Below are positions 34,791 to 44,030 of a DNA stretch of 64,000 nucleotides, piece after piece. Within the stretch, counting starts at the first letter, position 1. The number at the start of each line of letters is the position of its first letter. The stretch lies in contig CAWFEX010000011.1 in the NCBI GenBank assembly GCA_963814955.1, positions 124,001 to 188,000 on the forward strand, written 5' to 3'. Origin of the DNA: DATCJA01 sp963814955 (GTDB taxonomy: Bacteria; Acidobacteriota; Vicinamibacteria; Vicinamibacterales; UBA2999). Position numbers and translations under genes: made by a program. The notes beneath the pieces were generated by a model. That model saw only the letters and a program-made list of their open reading frames with translations. It ran no database searches and was not told the DNA's origin.

Positions 34791-35453
34791 TCAGTGTGCC
34801 GGACCTTCCCAGATCACCTTGCGCCGCGGACGGCCGCCGGCCGAAAGCGTCCAGTAGTACTGGTCCATCGGCGTTCCGTTCCGAACCAGACCATCACGGA
34901 CGATCCTTTGGCGAACGGCTCCCATCTTCTGCAGCGCGCCGTTGCCGCGGCCGTTGTCGACCGCTGCGCACGCGCAGAGCTCCTCGAGTCCAATTCCACG
35001 GAACGCGAAATCGAGCACGGCTTCCGCTCCTTGTACGAAAAGTCCGGTTCCCCAGAATGGCGATCCCATCGCGAAACCCCATTCCGGCGTCTCACCGGGC
35101 GGGACCTGCACCTGAATGATGCCGACGGCCACGTCATAGCCTTGCGGTACGACGCCGAAGCAGACGTACTCGCCGGCTACTCGCTTCCTGCGACTCCATT
35201 GAATGAATCTCTCGAATCCTTCCTGCGTAACCGGCGGGGGCGAAATGAATCGCGTCACTTCCTCGGTCGTCAGCATGGAAAGGAGAGGCAACGCATCCGA
35301 GGGGCGCAGCTCGCGGAGCTGGGCGCTTCGATGACTGAGCGTCGGCAGAATCGAGCGCCACTGCGGCCACTGCGCACGATGGGAGACAGCGTGAGTGGGG
35401 ACCGTTACGATCGGTTCCCGCTGTGCTACGGCGTTAAAAGGAATTATCTGCAT
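34791..35453 (-). CDS. GNAT N-acetyltransferase, RimJ/RimL type
   Basis: 220 residues. The first about 45 residues look like an extra leader; the GNAT fold begins at RSAQLRELRPSDALPLLSML. TPEWGFAMGSPFWGTGLFVQ carries the family E-x-G-F...G-x-G acetyl-CoA loop and AVLDFAFRGIGLEELCA the following helix. DNGRGNGALQKMGAVRQ is the conserved Asn-rich turn, with the C-terminal YYWTLSA strand. N-terminal or small-molecule acetylation expected; target unknown. The true start could be internal. Confidence 0.82.
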   Translation of the reverse strand: MQIIPFNAVAQREPIVTVPTHAVSHRAQWPQWRSILPTLSHRSAQLRELRPSDALPLLSMLTTEEVTRFISPPPVTQEGFERFIQWSRRKRVAGEYVCFGVVPQGYDVAVGIIQVQVPPGETPEWGFAMGSPFWGTGLFVQGAEAVLDFAFRGIGLEELCACAAVDNGRGNGALQKMGAVRQRIVRDGLVRNGTPMDQYYWTLSAGGRPRRKVIWEGPAH

Positions 35454-35483
35454 GAGGCGGTCCTTCGCTCTGAGCCGTGACGG

Positions 35484-37431
35484 CTACGGTGCCAGCGGGT
35501 TGAGAATGTTCTCGCCCCAGACGATGTTTTCGCCCCAGACGATGTTCTCGCCCCACACGATGTTTTCGCCCCAGACGATGTTTTCGCCCCAGACGATGTT
35601 TTCGCCCCAGACGATGTTCTCGCCCCACACGATGTTCTCGCCCCACACGATGTTCTCGCCCCAGACGATGTTGTGCGAATAGACGGCCTCGCCCCAGACG
35701 ATGTTCTCGCCCCAGACGATGTTTTCGCCCCAGACGATGTTCTCGCCCCAGACGATGTTTTCACCCCAGACGATGTTCTCGCCCCACACGATGTTGTGCG
35801 TGGAAATCGCGTCGCCCCAGACGATGTTGTCGCCCCAGACGATGTTGTCGCCCCAGACGATGTTCTGGCCGTCGATCGTCGTCGACTTCGTGATGCTCGC
35901 GGTCAGCCAGACGCTGCCGACGGGCATCGCGGGGTTAATCGCGTAGGCCATCGTCAGGGCACCGAGCGGGTTGACCTCACCGGCTCCCTGCGCCAGGACG
36001 TGATAGGTGGCGCCGGCCGCGTCGTTCATCGGGAAGGCGCTGACCTGCAGCATCGCCTTGATGGCGTTGGGCGGGGGCGCCGTACCATAGGTCGTTTTGG
36101 CGGCTTCGAGAATCAGCGCCACGGCGCCGCTCACGACGCCACTCGCCATGCTCGCGCCCGACAGGTACATGTACTTCCGGGTACCGGTGCTTGGACCTCG
36201 CAGGTTCGGATATGAGAGATACAGATTGCTCAATGGACTGGCGACCGAGAGAACCTTGTGTCCCGGCGCCACGATGTCCGGCTTGACGAAGCCGTCAAAC
36301 CACGTCGGTCCGCGGGAGCTGTAGTCTGATAATCACATCGTCGGTCCGGCGCGTCGTGTTGAACGTGTTGACGGCGCCCACCGTGATGGACGACGGCGCG
36401 TTTCCAGGCGAGGTGATGCCGGCGAAGCCGACCTGTTTCGTGTCCGGATTCTTCCCGAAGTTCCCCGCGGAAGTGACGACGACGACGCCAGCACGCACGG
36501 CGGCTTCGACGGCCTGCACGAGCGGGTCGGTCGCCGCCGGCTCGTAAATCGGGTGGCCGAGCGAGAGGTTGATGACGCCGATTCGGTACTTGGCCCTGTT
36601 GGCCACGGCCCACTGCACCGCCGCGATCACGTTGCTGGTGAGGCCAGAGCCGTTGGCGTCAAGGACGCGGAGTCCCACGAGGTTGACCTTCGTGGCCACG
36701 CCAAGGGCTTCGTACTTGTCGCCGGCGATGATGCCTGCCACGTGAGTGCCGTGGCCATGCGGATCCTGTGGAGCCGTCGCGAGCCCACCGAGCGTAAAGT
36801 CTCGAAACGCCACGATGCGATCGGCCTTCTGCCCGAAGTCGCCCGAGGGGTGGATTCCCGAGTCGATAACTGCGACCGCTATCCCGTTTCCTGTCAGAGC
36901 GCTGTTCTGGATGCCAAGGGTGGCACGCAGCGAGTAGGTCGAATTCGCCGAGGTGCCGGTGACCGCGGTCGTGATCCCGCTGCCTTCGACTGCGGCGTCG
37001 CTCGAGATGGTGACGACGTCGGGATGTCGGAGCAGCGCGCGTACGAGCCCCTTGGGCAGGTCGGCCGCAAAGGCCTCGATGATCGTGTAGTCCTGGTTGA
37101 CGGTCGCGCCGTGGGCCTTCAGCGCTTTTATCAGGCCAGTCTTGGCCCCAGGCTTTACAGTGACGATGACGCGCAGCCGGGCATCGTCATTCCCGTGACC
37201 GAAAAGCTCCGCGATGATCGCGTCCACACCGGCCTTGGTCTCCTTGGCCTCCGTCTGCTTCGACGAACCGGGGCCTTTCCCGCTCGAGCCTTGCCCGCTG
37301 ACGGAAGTCTCTGAGCTGCCGGAATTACCGCCGTGCTTGGCCTCGCCCGAAGTGGTCAGGAAAAAGGGCGCAACCGTGAGCACAACGAGTGCGGCGCCCC
37401 ATCGGAGGGATCGTCTAGCCGGAGAAGTCAT
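35484..37431 (-). CDS. Secreted S8 subtilisin-like protease with NIVWG repeat tail, frameshifted
   Basis: Signal peptide at 37431 (LRWGAALVVLTVAPFFLTT), a Ser/Gly-rich linker and an I9-type propeptide (LRVIVTVKPGAKTGLIKALK). The protease domain has Asp in GIAVAVIDSGIHPSG, His in DPHGHGTHVAGIIAG and oxyanion Asn in VVTSAGNFGKNP. Near 36330-36334 the frame changes; the next frame reads SDYSSRGPTWFDGF, then KPDIVAPGHKVLS and the nucleophile Ser in LSGASMASGVVSGAVAL. Deleting one base restores about 648 residues. The C-terminal about 125 residues are hexapeptide repeats, annotated separately. Exported protease, maturation by propeptide removal inferred. Confidence 0.87.
35505..35868 (-). repeat. 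18-bp tandem repeat coding for NIVWG hexapeptides
   Basis: Eighteen copies of NIVWG in six-residue units (mostly ENIVWG, also DNIVWG and HNIVWG) in three blocks of 3, 6 and 9 units. Short spacers (DAISTH and EAVYSH) separate the blocks. At DNA level the unit is 18 bp with mostly third-position changes (GTTCTC/GTTTTC), so copies are still nearly identical and likely expand or contract by slippage. They form the C-terminus of the subtilase. Confidence 0.95.
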
Positions 37432-37632
37432 GCCCTCCGGCTGAGCAATTCGGGGTCCCGACTGTTGAGCTCGCTAAGGCATTGAAAAATAAGACAACGA
37501 GGTGGTAAGGGTATGTCGGTTTTCCGACTCGGGAGTCGGCGGACCGACCATCGGCGTCCACCCGGATTGTAATTCGGGGTTAAGATACCGCTCCTTTCAC
37601 CTGAGAAGTTTCGCGACTGCACGCGAGGGACC

Positions 37633-37836
37633 ATGACCCAACACCGCGACCTGCACAGTTCCCAGATGGACATGCATCTTGGCGATTCGGATCTGCAGAA
37701 AGGGGCCATCGAGGGTGGAGCCGAACAGGGGAACTCGAATGCCGAAGGCGCACTGGATGAACAAGGACTGCCGTGCGACGAGGTCGCGATTGCCCAGGAT
37801 GTGCTCGGCGCGAACGAAGACCAGACCCAGGGCTAG
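37633..37836 (+). CDS. Small acidic conserved-looking hypothetical protein
   Basis: 67 residues from the ATG at 37633 with CGAGGGA upstream. Sequence is acidic and Gln/Gly-rich (DSDLQKGAIEGGAEQGNSN, EGALDEQGLPCDEVAIAQDV). No signal peptide or membrane segment; one Cys. The regular codon use and the segment GALDEQGLP suggest a real small protein, but I assign no function. It stands alone between the protease and the methyltransferase. Confidence 0.55.
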   Translation: MTQHRDLHSSQMDMHLGDSDLQKGAIEGGAEQGNSNAEGALDEQGLPCDEVAIAQDVLGANEDQTQG

Positions 37837-37891
37837 TGCATAATCTCAATTCCGTTCGTCATATTTCAAAAGTGTGCCGGGGAGGAGTTCG

Positions 37892-38716
37892 ATGATCGCG
37901 TCAATCTGGAATCGACGAGTACTGGTGGGACTGCTTGTCGCGGCGTTCGCAGCAGCGACCATACGCGCCCAGGCGCCCGCTTCTCAGGAAGTGTTCGTCC
38001 CGGAGGTCGGGCAGGCCGGCAAGGATGTCGTCTGGGTGCCGACACCCCCGGAGCTCGTTGAAGCGATGCTCAACCTTGCCAAGGTGACCCCCCAGGACTT
38101 TGTCATGGACCTCGGATCCGGCGATGGCCGCAACGTGATTGCAGCGGCCAAGCGTGGCGCGCGGGCAGTGGGCGTCGAATTCAATCCGAAGATGGTCGAG
38201 CTGTCCCGACGGACTGCTACCACCGCCGGCGTGGGCGACAAGGCGATCTTCGTCGAGGGCGACATGTACGAGGCCGACATCTCGAAGGCATCCGTCATGG
38301 CGCTGTTCCTGCTTCCGAGCAACATGCTCCAGCTCCGGCCCAAGTTTCTCGATCTGCGGCCCGGCAGCCGAATCGTGTCAAACACGTTCGGAATCGAGGG
38401 GTGGACGCCTGATGAGACCGTGACGATCGAGAGCGGGTGCACGGCGTGGTGCACGGCGCTGCTGTGGATTGTGCCGGCAAAGGTCGGCGGCAAGTGGCGC
38501 CTCGGCGATGGTGAGCTCGTCTTCGATCAGCAGTTCCAGGTTGTGACCGGCACCCTGAATGGCAAGCCGATCGCGGACGGCAAGCTCCGCGGCGATCAAA
38601 TCCGCTTCATGGTTGGCGCTGCCGAATACACGGGGCGCGTTGCCGGAGACCGGATTGAAGGAACCGTGCGCGGCGGCGGACCCGTCACCATGTGGACCGC
38701 TGTCAAGGCGAGTTAG
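37892..38716 (+). CDS. Exported SAM-dependent methyltransferase-fold protein
   Basis: 274 residues; GGAGGAG five bases before the ATG. The N-terminus is a signal peptide (WNRRVLVGLLVAAFAAATIRA). A class I methyltransferase fold follows: VWVPTPPELVEAMLNLAKV, motif I FVMDLGSGDGRNVIAAAKRG, the acidic VGVEFNPK, and EGDMYEADISKASVMALFLL. After about residue 200 comes a small beta-rich domain. Members of this type resemble class I protein methyltransferases, but the signal peptide is unusual because SAM is cytosolic. It may be lipid- or membrane-facing, or no longer an enzyme. Confidence 0.8.
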   Translation: MIASIWNRRVLVGLLVAAFAAATIRAQAPASQEVFVPEVGQAGKDVVWVPTPPELVEAMLNLAKVTPQDFVMDLGSGDGRNVIAAAKRGARAVGVEFNPKMVELSRRTATTAGVGDKAIFVEGDMYEADISKASVMALFLLPSNMLQLRPKFLDLRPGSRIVSNTFGIEGWTPDETVTIESGCTAWCTALLWIVPAKVGGKWRLGDGELVFDQQFQVVTGTLNGKPIADGKLRGDQIRFMVGAAEYTGRVAGDRIEGTVRGGGPVTMWTAVKAS

Positions 38717-38796
38717 CCGGCGGTTCGTTCACAAACCACAGCGGCTGATCTCACGCCGCATCCTGGTGCAGGATGCGGCGCCCCTGCAGCAGCCTA

Positions 38797-39816
38797 TCAA
38801 CCCGATCGCTCGGGCTCCCAGCGAAGGCCAAGGGTGAGGATGCGGTCCAGCAGCCGTTCGTACGAAATACCAGCGACTTCCCCCGATTCCGCGAAGTCCT
38901 CGCCGTACGCGAGGTTCGGGTTCGGATTCGCTTCGAGCACGTAGATGCGGCCGGCGTCGTCCATCCTCAGATCGATTCGCGCGTAACCATTCAGGTCGAG
39001 CGCACGGTAGGTGCGTTTCGCGATGCGCTGCACTCGAACGGCTACGTCGGCGTCGAGCGTCGCCGCATCGGTGACGATACCGTGGCGCTTCTGGTATTTC
39101 GTGCTCCATTTGATACGCTCGGTGGCGATGCGCCATCTGTTGTCCGGCATCTGTGCGAACGACATTTCCCACACCGGGAACACCTCCAACCGCTGATTGC
39201 CGAGCACGCCGACGTACAGCTCCCGGCCGTCGATGAACTGTTCAACGATGGCTGCCGTTTCGAGGTTTTCGTGAATGAACTGAACCCGGCGCGCGAGCTG
39301 CTCCTCGTTTTCAACGACCGACGCCTGCGAAATGCCGGTCGAGGCCTCGAAGAAGAGCGATTTCACGATCACGGGAAAGCGCATCCGCTTTTTCAACTTC
39401 GCAGGGCGGCCGCGCCGAACGACCACGAAATCCGGAATGCCGATGCGATGGTAGGCAAGCAGCTGCTTGGTGAGTGATTTGTCGCGCGCCAGGATCAGGC
39501 CGCGGGGGTTGCATCCTGTGTAGGGGAGTCGCAGCAGCTCCAGGTAACTCACCACGTTCTGATCGAATGTGGTGACGCCGGCAAACGCTTCCATGAGGTT
39601 GAAGACGATGTGCGGCCGGAACAGGCCGATCGTGGGGCGGATGCTTCCGAGCTCGTCGTGGAGGCCGAGCACGCGTACGCTGTGGCTCAGTTCCCGCAGC
39701 GTCTCGATGACGTCGTGCTCCATCTTCCATTCCGCTTCGAGGACGTCGACGCCGGTTGTGTCGTCTGGCGGCACGAGATGCTCGTGCACCAGCGCCAGGA
39801 TGCGGAGCTTCTTCAT
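38797..39816 (-). CDS. ATP-grasp ligase, D-Ala-D-Ala-ligase-like
   Basis: 339 residues from the ATG at 39816, which overlaps the stop of the metallopeptidase gene (TGATG), so the two are coupled. The ATP-grasp pattern is seen as LPYTGCNPRGLILARDKSLT (D-Ala-D-Ala-ligase-type loop), RFPVIVKSLFFEASTGIS, VEQFIDGRELYVGVLG and a metal site IYVLEANPNPNL. VFNLMEAFAG is the family's N-terminal turn. It joins a carboxylate to an amine via acyl phosphate; the substrate is unknown. Not a normal Ddl, because it sits with a peptidase rather than in a cell-wall cluster. Confidence 0.82.
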   Translation of the reverse strand: MKKLRILALVHEHLVPPDDTTGVDVLEAEWKMEHDVIETLRELSHSVRVLGLHDELGSIRPTIGLFRPHIVFNLMEAFAGVTTFDQNVVSYLELLRLPYTGCNPRGLILARDKSLTKQLLAYHRIGIPDFVVVRRGRPAKLKKRMRFPVIVKSLFFEASTGISQASVVENEEQLARRVQFIHENLETAAIVEQFIDGRELYVGVLGNQRLEVFPVWEMSFAQMPDNRWRIATERIKWSTKYQKRHGIVTDAATLDADVAVRVQRIAKRTYRALDLNGYARIDLRMDDAGRIYVLEANPNPNLAYGEDFAESGEVAGISYERLLDRILTLGLRWEPERSG

Positions 39817-40841
39817 CAGAGAAACACACGGTGACCGCCGCCCTGCAGATAGTTCATCGCCTGCACGGTGAGCAGAACCGCAAACTCCTGGCGTGCCTGA
39901 TCGTCCGGGACGGCAAGTCGCAGCTTCAGCTCGCGGGAGCGGGCAATCATTTCTTCGAGCACCTGGTCGATCGTGTACTGGTAGATTCCGGTCCAATCGG
40001 ACACCAGCCGGCGCGTTGGCCGCCGGATGCGCGCGATGAATTGCGCCGCCGTGATGTTGCCCGCGAATTCCGGCGACTCGGAGAACAACCTGCGAAGATC
40101 GCGGTCGTAGAAATTCGGGTGGTCCACCCCGTAGTACCGGCGCTTGTTGCGATAGTGCTGGCGCAGCGTCTTCCGCAACTTGCCCAGCGGATCGACTTCG
40201 CCCGCATTGACGACGCGCGGTGACTTACCGCTGATGGATCCCATCAGCGCGTCCATGTGTTCGAGCTTCTTCAGTGCCGGCCATTCGGCGTATCGCTGGC
40301 GCCACTCGCTGTTCGGTGTCAGCCACACGGCAAACGTCTCAGCAAAATCCTCATCAGGGTGGCTCTGCGCGTACCACGCATCGAGATGGAGGACAAAGCT
40401 CTTGCTGTACGGCTTCGGTGTGTAGAAGTCCGGGTAAGGCTTGGTCGGAAGGCCGAAAAGACGACGCCGCTGCCGGCGGAGGCGGAGCCGGTAGGCATTG
40501 TCGATCGCATGGCCGGCCTCGTGACGAAGAATACGCATGCACCATTCGTGCTCGCCGCCCTCTACTTCGAGCATCTGCGCCTCTTCCAGTTTGGCGAGCC
40601 GCGGATGCGCAAGATAGAACGGGACGGCAATCGCCGTGGCGCCGTCCGGCGTGAACCATTCGTCGGAGAGATAGAAATGCAGCGGAAAACGAAGGCCGCG
40701 TGCCTCGAGCTCCGTCTGAAGCAGGTGAACCCGCTCGGCGAGCGTGCCTCCGATGGTCAAGGGCAGGTCCGCCAGCCGGATATCGAGCAGTGCCTCGTCA
40801 TCCAGCTCGGCCCAGTCATGACGTAACGCGCGACGCGCCAT
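39816..40841 (-). CDS. Zinc metallopeptidase-like protein (HExxH)
   Basis: 341 residues. The zinc motif is MRILRHEAGHAIDNAYRLRL (HEAGH, near residue 108), and DEDFAETFAVWLTPNSEW supplies the downstream Glu expected of a gluzincin-like site. No signal peptide; basic segments (LRRQRRRLFGLPTKP) follow the motif. I know this as a 'putative zinc-binding metallopeptidase' that pairs with ATP-grasp genes in several phyla. The stop overlaps the ATP-grasp start. Inferred joint role: making and trimming a peptide-like compound or modifying a protein. It is divergent from pepF. Confidence 0.78.
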   Translation of the reverse strand: MARRALRHDWAELDDEALLDIRLADLPLTIGGTLAERVHLLQTELEARGLRFPLHFYLSDEWFTPDGATAIAVPFYLAHPRLAKLEEAQMLEVEGGEHEWCMRILRHEAGHAIDNAYRLRLRRQRRRLFGLPTKPYPDFYTPKPYSKSFVLHLDAWYAQSHPDEDFAETFAVWLTPNSEWRQRYAEWPALKKLEHMDALMGSISGKSPRVVNAGEVDPLGKLRKTLRQHYRNKRRYYGVDHPNFYDRDLRRLFSESPEFAGNITAAQFIARIRRPTRRLVSDWTGIYQYTIDQVLEEMIARSRELKLRLAVPDDQARQEFAVLLTVQAMNYLQGGGHRVFL

Positions 40842-40912
40842 CGGACGGCATCATAAACTAGGGGTTTGCAGCGGTCGTCGAGCTCATGCGGGGCGGGCAG
40901 AATATTGTCTGA

Positions 40913-42760
40913 GTGGCGGTGATGAATATGTCTGTGGTAATGGCAGGGCAAGAGCGGGAGCGGGCCAAGGTTGACGAGAAGTACACGTGGAACCTGGGCG
41001 ATGTTTATTCGAATGTTGCGGCGTGGCGGGCCGAAAAGGCGCGCATCGCGGCGCAGGTGCCGGAGGTCAGGGCGTTCGCGGGCCAGCTGGGCTCGTCGGC
41101 CCGGACGCTGGCCGATACTCTCGAGACGGTGACGCGGCTCGACAAGGACATTACGCGGCTGTACGTGTACGCCAGCATGCTGTCCGACGAGGACACGCGC
41201 CTGAGCGAGCCACAAGGGATGCAGCAGGAAATGCAGCAGTTCGCTGCGGAATTCGGCGCACAGGCCTCGTACATACAGCCCGAGATCCTTCAAATCGGGA
41301 GCGCGAAGATCGAGCAGTTCATCGCCGAGGAGCCGCGCCTTCGTGTGTACGCATTCATGCTGCGAGATGTTCTCAGGCGGGCGGCGCATACACTCAGCGA
41401 TGCAGAAGAGAAGCTGCTGGCCGACGTCCAACCGCTGGCCGCGTCCGCGCCCAACATTTACGGCATCCTCGCCAACGCCGATTTCCCGTACCCGACGGTC
41501 ACGCTGAGCGATGGCCGCAGCGTGAAGGTCGACCAGGCGGGGTACGCCGAGCTGCGGACTTCGCCCGACCGTCGCGATCGACAGGCCGCCATGTCGTCGT
41601 TCTTCCTCTCGCTCGGTGCCTTCGGCCGCACCTTCGGGACGACGATGAACTCGAGCATCCAGAGGGCACTGTTCTTCGCCAGGGCGCGGAAGTACAACTC
41701 GACACTGGAAGCGGCACTGGATCGTTCGAACATTCCGGTCTCCGTCTACACGCGATTGATCGACGGCGTCGGCCGGAACATGCCGACCTTCTATCGTTAT
41801 CTCCGGCTGCGCAGACGGATGATGGGCATTTCGGACAGCCTGCACTACTACGATCTCTACGCCCCGCTCGTGGCATCGGTGAACCTGCGATACACACCTG
41901 AGGAAGCGCAACAGCTCGTCACGGTCGCCAGCGCGCCGCTCGGAAGCGACTACGTCTCCGTGCTACATCGTTCGTTTTCGGAGCGATGGCTCGACTGGTA
42001 TCCGGCAGAAGGGAAGCGATCGGGCGCGTACTCAAACGGCGGCGCTTACGACGTTCACCCCTATATCCTGCTCAACTATCTGGGCCAGTACAACGACGTG
42101 AGCACGCTGGCGCACGAACTCGGTCATACGATGCACAGCTACTACTCGAACAAGACGCAGCCGTATGCCCTCGCCGACTACCCGACGTTTGTCGCGGAAG
42201 TGGCGTCGACGTTCAATGAAGGTCTGCTGATGGACTACATGCTGAAGCAGATCAAGGACGAGCCGACCCGCCTCTCCCTGCTCGGGAGCTATCTGGAAAA
42301 TATCAAGGCCACCGTCTTCCGGCAGACACAGTTCGCCGAATTCGAACTGCGGATGCATGAAATGGGTCTGAAGGGCGAGCCGGTGACCGGCGATGCTCTC
42401 ACCAGGCTGTATTTCGATATCACCAAACGCTATTACGGTCACGACGAGGGCGTGGTCGTCGTCGACGACTACGTCGCATATGAATGGAGCTACATTCCCC
42501 ATTTCTACAGCGACTTTTACGTCTTTCAGTACGCGACTTCGTTTGCGGCCGCACAGATGCTCGCTGCGCAGGTGCTTGCGGGTGATGCCGCCGCCACGAA
42601 GCGCTACCTGACGTTCATCTCGTCCGGAGGATCCAAATATCCCATAGAGCTGTTGAAGGAGGCGGGCGTCGACATGACGACCGACGAACCGCTCGACGTG
42701 ACGATGCAGACGATGAACCGTGTCATGGACGAGATCGAGCAGATTCTCGGACGGCCGTAA
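40913..42760 (+). CDS. pepF: Oligoendopeptidase F (M3 family)
   Basis: 615 residues, the usual M3B length. Motif LAHELGHTMHSYYSN is the HExGH zinc site, and YPTFVAEVASTFNE gives the downstream Glu ligand. The N-terminus (EKYTWNLGDVYSNVAAW) and LSDGRSVKVDQAGYAELRTS are typical of PepF. The GTG at 40913 and the in-frame ATG at 40922 are both possible starts; an AGAATA about 15 bases upstream may be a -10 box. No signal peptide, so it is a cytosolic peptide hydrolase. Confidence 0.92.
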   Translation: MAVMNMSVVMAGQERERAKVDEKYTWNLGDVYSNVAAWRAEKARIAAQVPEVRAFAGQLGSSARTLADTLETVTRLDKDITRLYVYASMLSDEDTRLSEPQGMQQEMQQFAAEFGAQASYIQPEILQIGSAKIEQFIAEEPRLRVYAFMLRDVLRRAAHTLSDAEEKLLADVQPLAASAPNIYGILANADFPYPTVTLSDGRSVKVDQAGYAELRTSPDRRDRQAAMSSFFLSLGAFGRTFGTTMNSSIQRALFFARARKYNSTLEAALDRSNIPVSVYTRLIDGVGRNMPTFYRYLRLRRRMMGISDSLHYYDLYAPLVASVNLRYTPEEAQQLVTVASAPLGSDYVSVLHRSFSERWLDWYPAEGKRSGAYSNGGAYDVHPYILLNYLGQYNDVSTLAHELGHTMHSYYSNKTQPYALADYPTFVAEVASTFNEGLLMDYMLKQIKDEPTRLSLLGSYLENIKATVFRQTQFAEFELRMHEMGLKGEPVTGDALTRLYFDITKRYYGHDEGVVVVDDYVAYEWSYIPHFYSDFYVFQYATSFAAAQMLAAQVLAGDAAATKRYLTFISSGGSKYPIELLKEAGVDMTTDEPLDVTMQTMNRVMDEIEQILGRP

Positions 42761-42766
42761 CCGAGC

Positions 42767-43987
42767 TCAGTCGGCGACACCGTTGACGTCGGGGCAGGGA
42801 CCCACATTGACGATCTGATCGACTCGCCGGCGGAACGCCGCCGTCCACGCCGCGAGGTCCTTCTCGTCGTCGGTGCCGCTGTAGAACACGTGAAACCGCG
42901 CGTCGCTGAATAGCTTCCGCATGTCGTCGCTGGATATCGCCGACAGCTGGCGTCCCAGCTGTACCCGTCCGCCTTCACTGATTCTTGCATCGACGAAGGT
43001 TGCACCGCGATACGGGAACGATCGCATCGACACGGTGCACCGCGAGCGATCGGCCCAGATTGGACGGCTGGACCATTCCGCGAGATCCACCTTCAACGGT
43101 CCGAACGTGGCACCCAGATCCTGAATCATCAACAATGGCCGTGCGCATGCCTCCGGCGTCGGCCCCGGAGATTTGTCGAGGCACACGAGACGCTGGTTTT
43201 CGGATTTGTTGTCCCAATGCGCCAGGAACACTGCCAGGAGGCGAAACGCGTCAAGATCGGTTTGCGTCGCGTGCGATGCTTCGAGCTCGAACCACGCCCA
43301 GCCCTGCTGGGTGTCACTTTCGATCGCAGGCGCATCGAATCTGGATTCGACGGCAACCCATTCGAAGTCCGTGTAGGCGCTGTTATACCCGTGCGGTGCC
43401 AACATGTCAGTGGAATGAGCCAGCGAGAGCAGCTGTAAGGTGACAAACGGATAACGCGGACATCCGTAGCACCGAAGCCGTGGGACGATGCGAACGTGAT
43501 CGGCCGCGTAACCGAGAGTACGCAGAAGCTTCGATGCGGCGGTTTCCGCGTTGATTTCGGGATTGCGACTGTATTTCACCTTGACGACCGCGCCGCCATC
43601 AAGGACGCAATTGAACTTCGCGCTCGTGCCCGTAGGTTCGTCGCTGATGAAGCGACAGACCAGCGGGGCGTTGACGGGGAGATCACCGTCTGGATTCGAG
43701 GGTAGAGCGGGGCTGACGGTGTCGAGATGGTCTAATCGGACCGATGCACGGGCCAGTGCGTCGCGCCGGCGTGACGCAGCGTCTGGTCCCGTGAGAAACA
43801 ACCGTTGCTCTTCATTGGCTACAAAGTTACCTTGAGGGAGCAGACCATGTGCTTCGGCGGCGAAGAACCAGATTGAGGCGCTTCCAAGCGCCGCAATCGC
43901 CACGAAGCCTGCAATGACTTTCGATCGACGCACCTCATCGACAGAAGAGCAACATGCACGCCAGAGTAGGGTGATGAGCCGACTCAC
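42767..43987 (-). CDS. Membrane-anchored protein with possible kinase-like fold
   Basis: 406 residues with an N-terminal membrane segment (VIAGFVAIAALGSASIWFFA). The remainder is probably periplasmic. Local motifs recall atypical kinases (HipA, CotH, FAM20 types): AVVKVKYSRNPEINAETAAS with SKLLRTLGY (Lys strand and Glu helix), LAVFLAHWDNKSENQRLVC (catalytic-loop-like H-x-D-N-K-x2-N), and LLMIQDLGATFG (DxG metal loop). These orders and spacings fit a kinase catalytic core. Cys pairs (YGCPRYPF, PEACARP) occur. Not a recognised Pfam family to me; the kinase reading is an inference. Confidence 0.55.
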   Translation of the reverse strand: MSRLITLLWRACCSSVDEVRRSKVIAGFVAIAALGSASIWFFAAEAHGLLPQGNFVANEEQRLFLTGPDAASRRRDALARASVRLDHLDTVSPALPSNPDGDLPVNAPLVCRFISDEPTGTSAKFNCVLDGGAVVKVKYSRNPEINAETAASKLLRTLGYAADHVRIVPRLRCYGCPRYPFVTLQLLSLAHSTDMLAPHGYNSAYTDFEWVAVESRFDAPAIESDTQQGWAWFELEASHATQTDLDAFRLLAVFLAHWDNKSENQRLVCLDKSPGPTPEACARPLLMIQDLGATFGPLKVDLAEWSSRPIWADRSRCTVSMRSFPYRGATFVDARISEGGRVQLGRQLSAISSDDMRKLFSDARFHVFYSGTDDEKDLAAWTAAFRRRVDQIVNVGPCPDVNGVAD

Positions 43988-44030
43988 GCGGTGGGCCGGG
44001 GCGGAGCTTCGCTACTGAGCCGACTCAACC

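Noticed and set aside
35505..35868. CRISPR array
   Set aside because: The 18-bp units are adjacent, with no unique spacers of constant length, and are in frame within a protease gene.
35395..36215. Forward frames with FSPQTM or DDVLAPDDV repeats
   Set aside because: They are antisense readings of the NIVWG repeat of the subtilase; the reverse frame has the protease domain attached.
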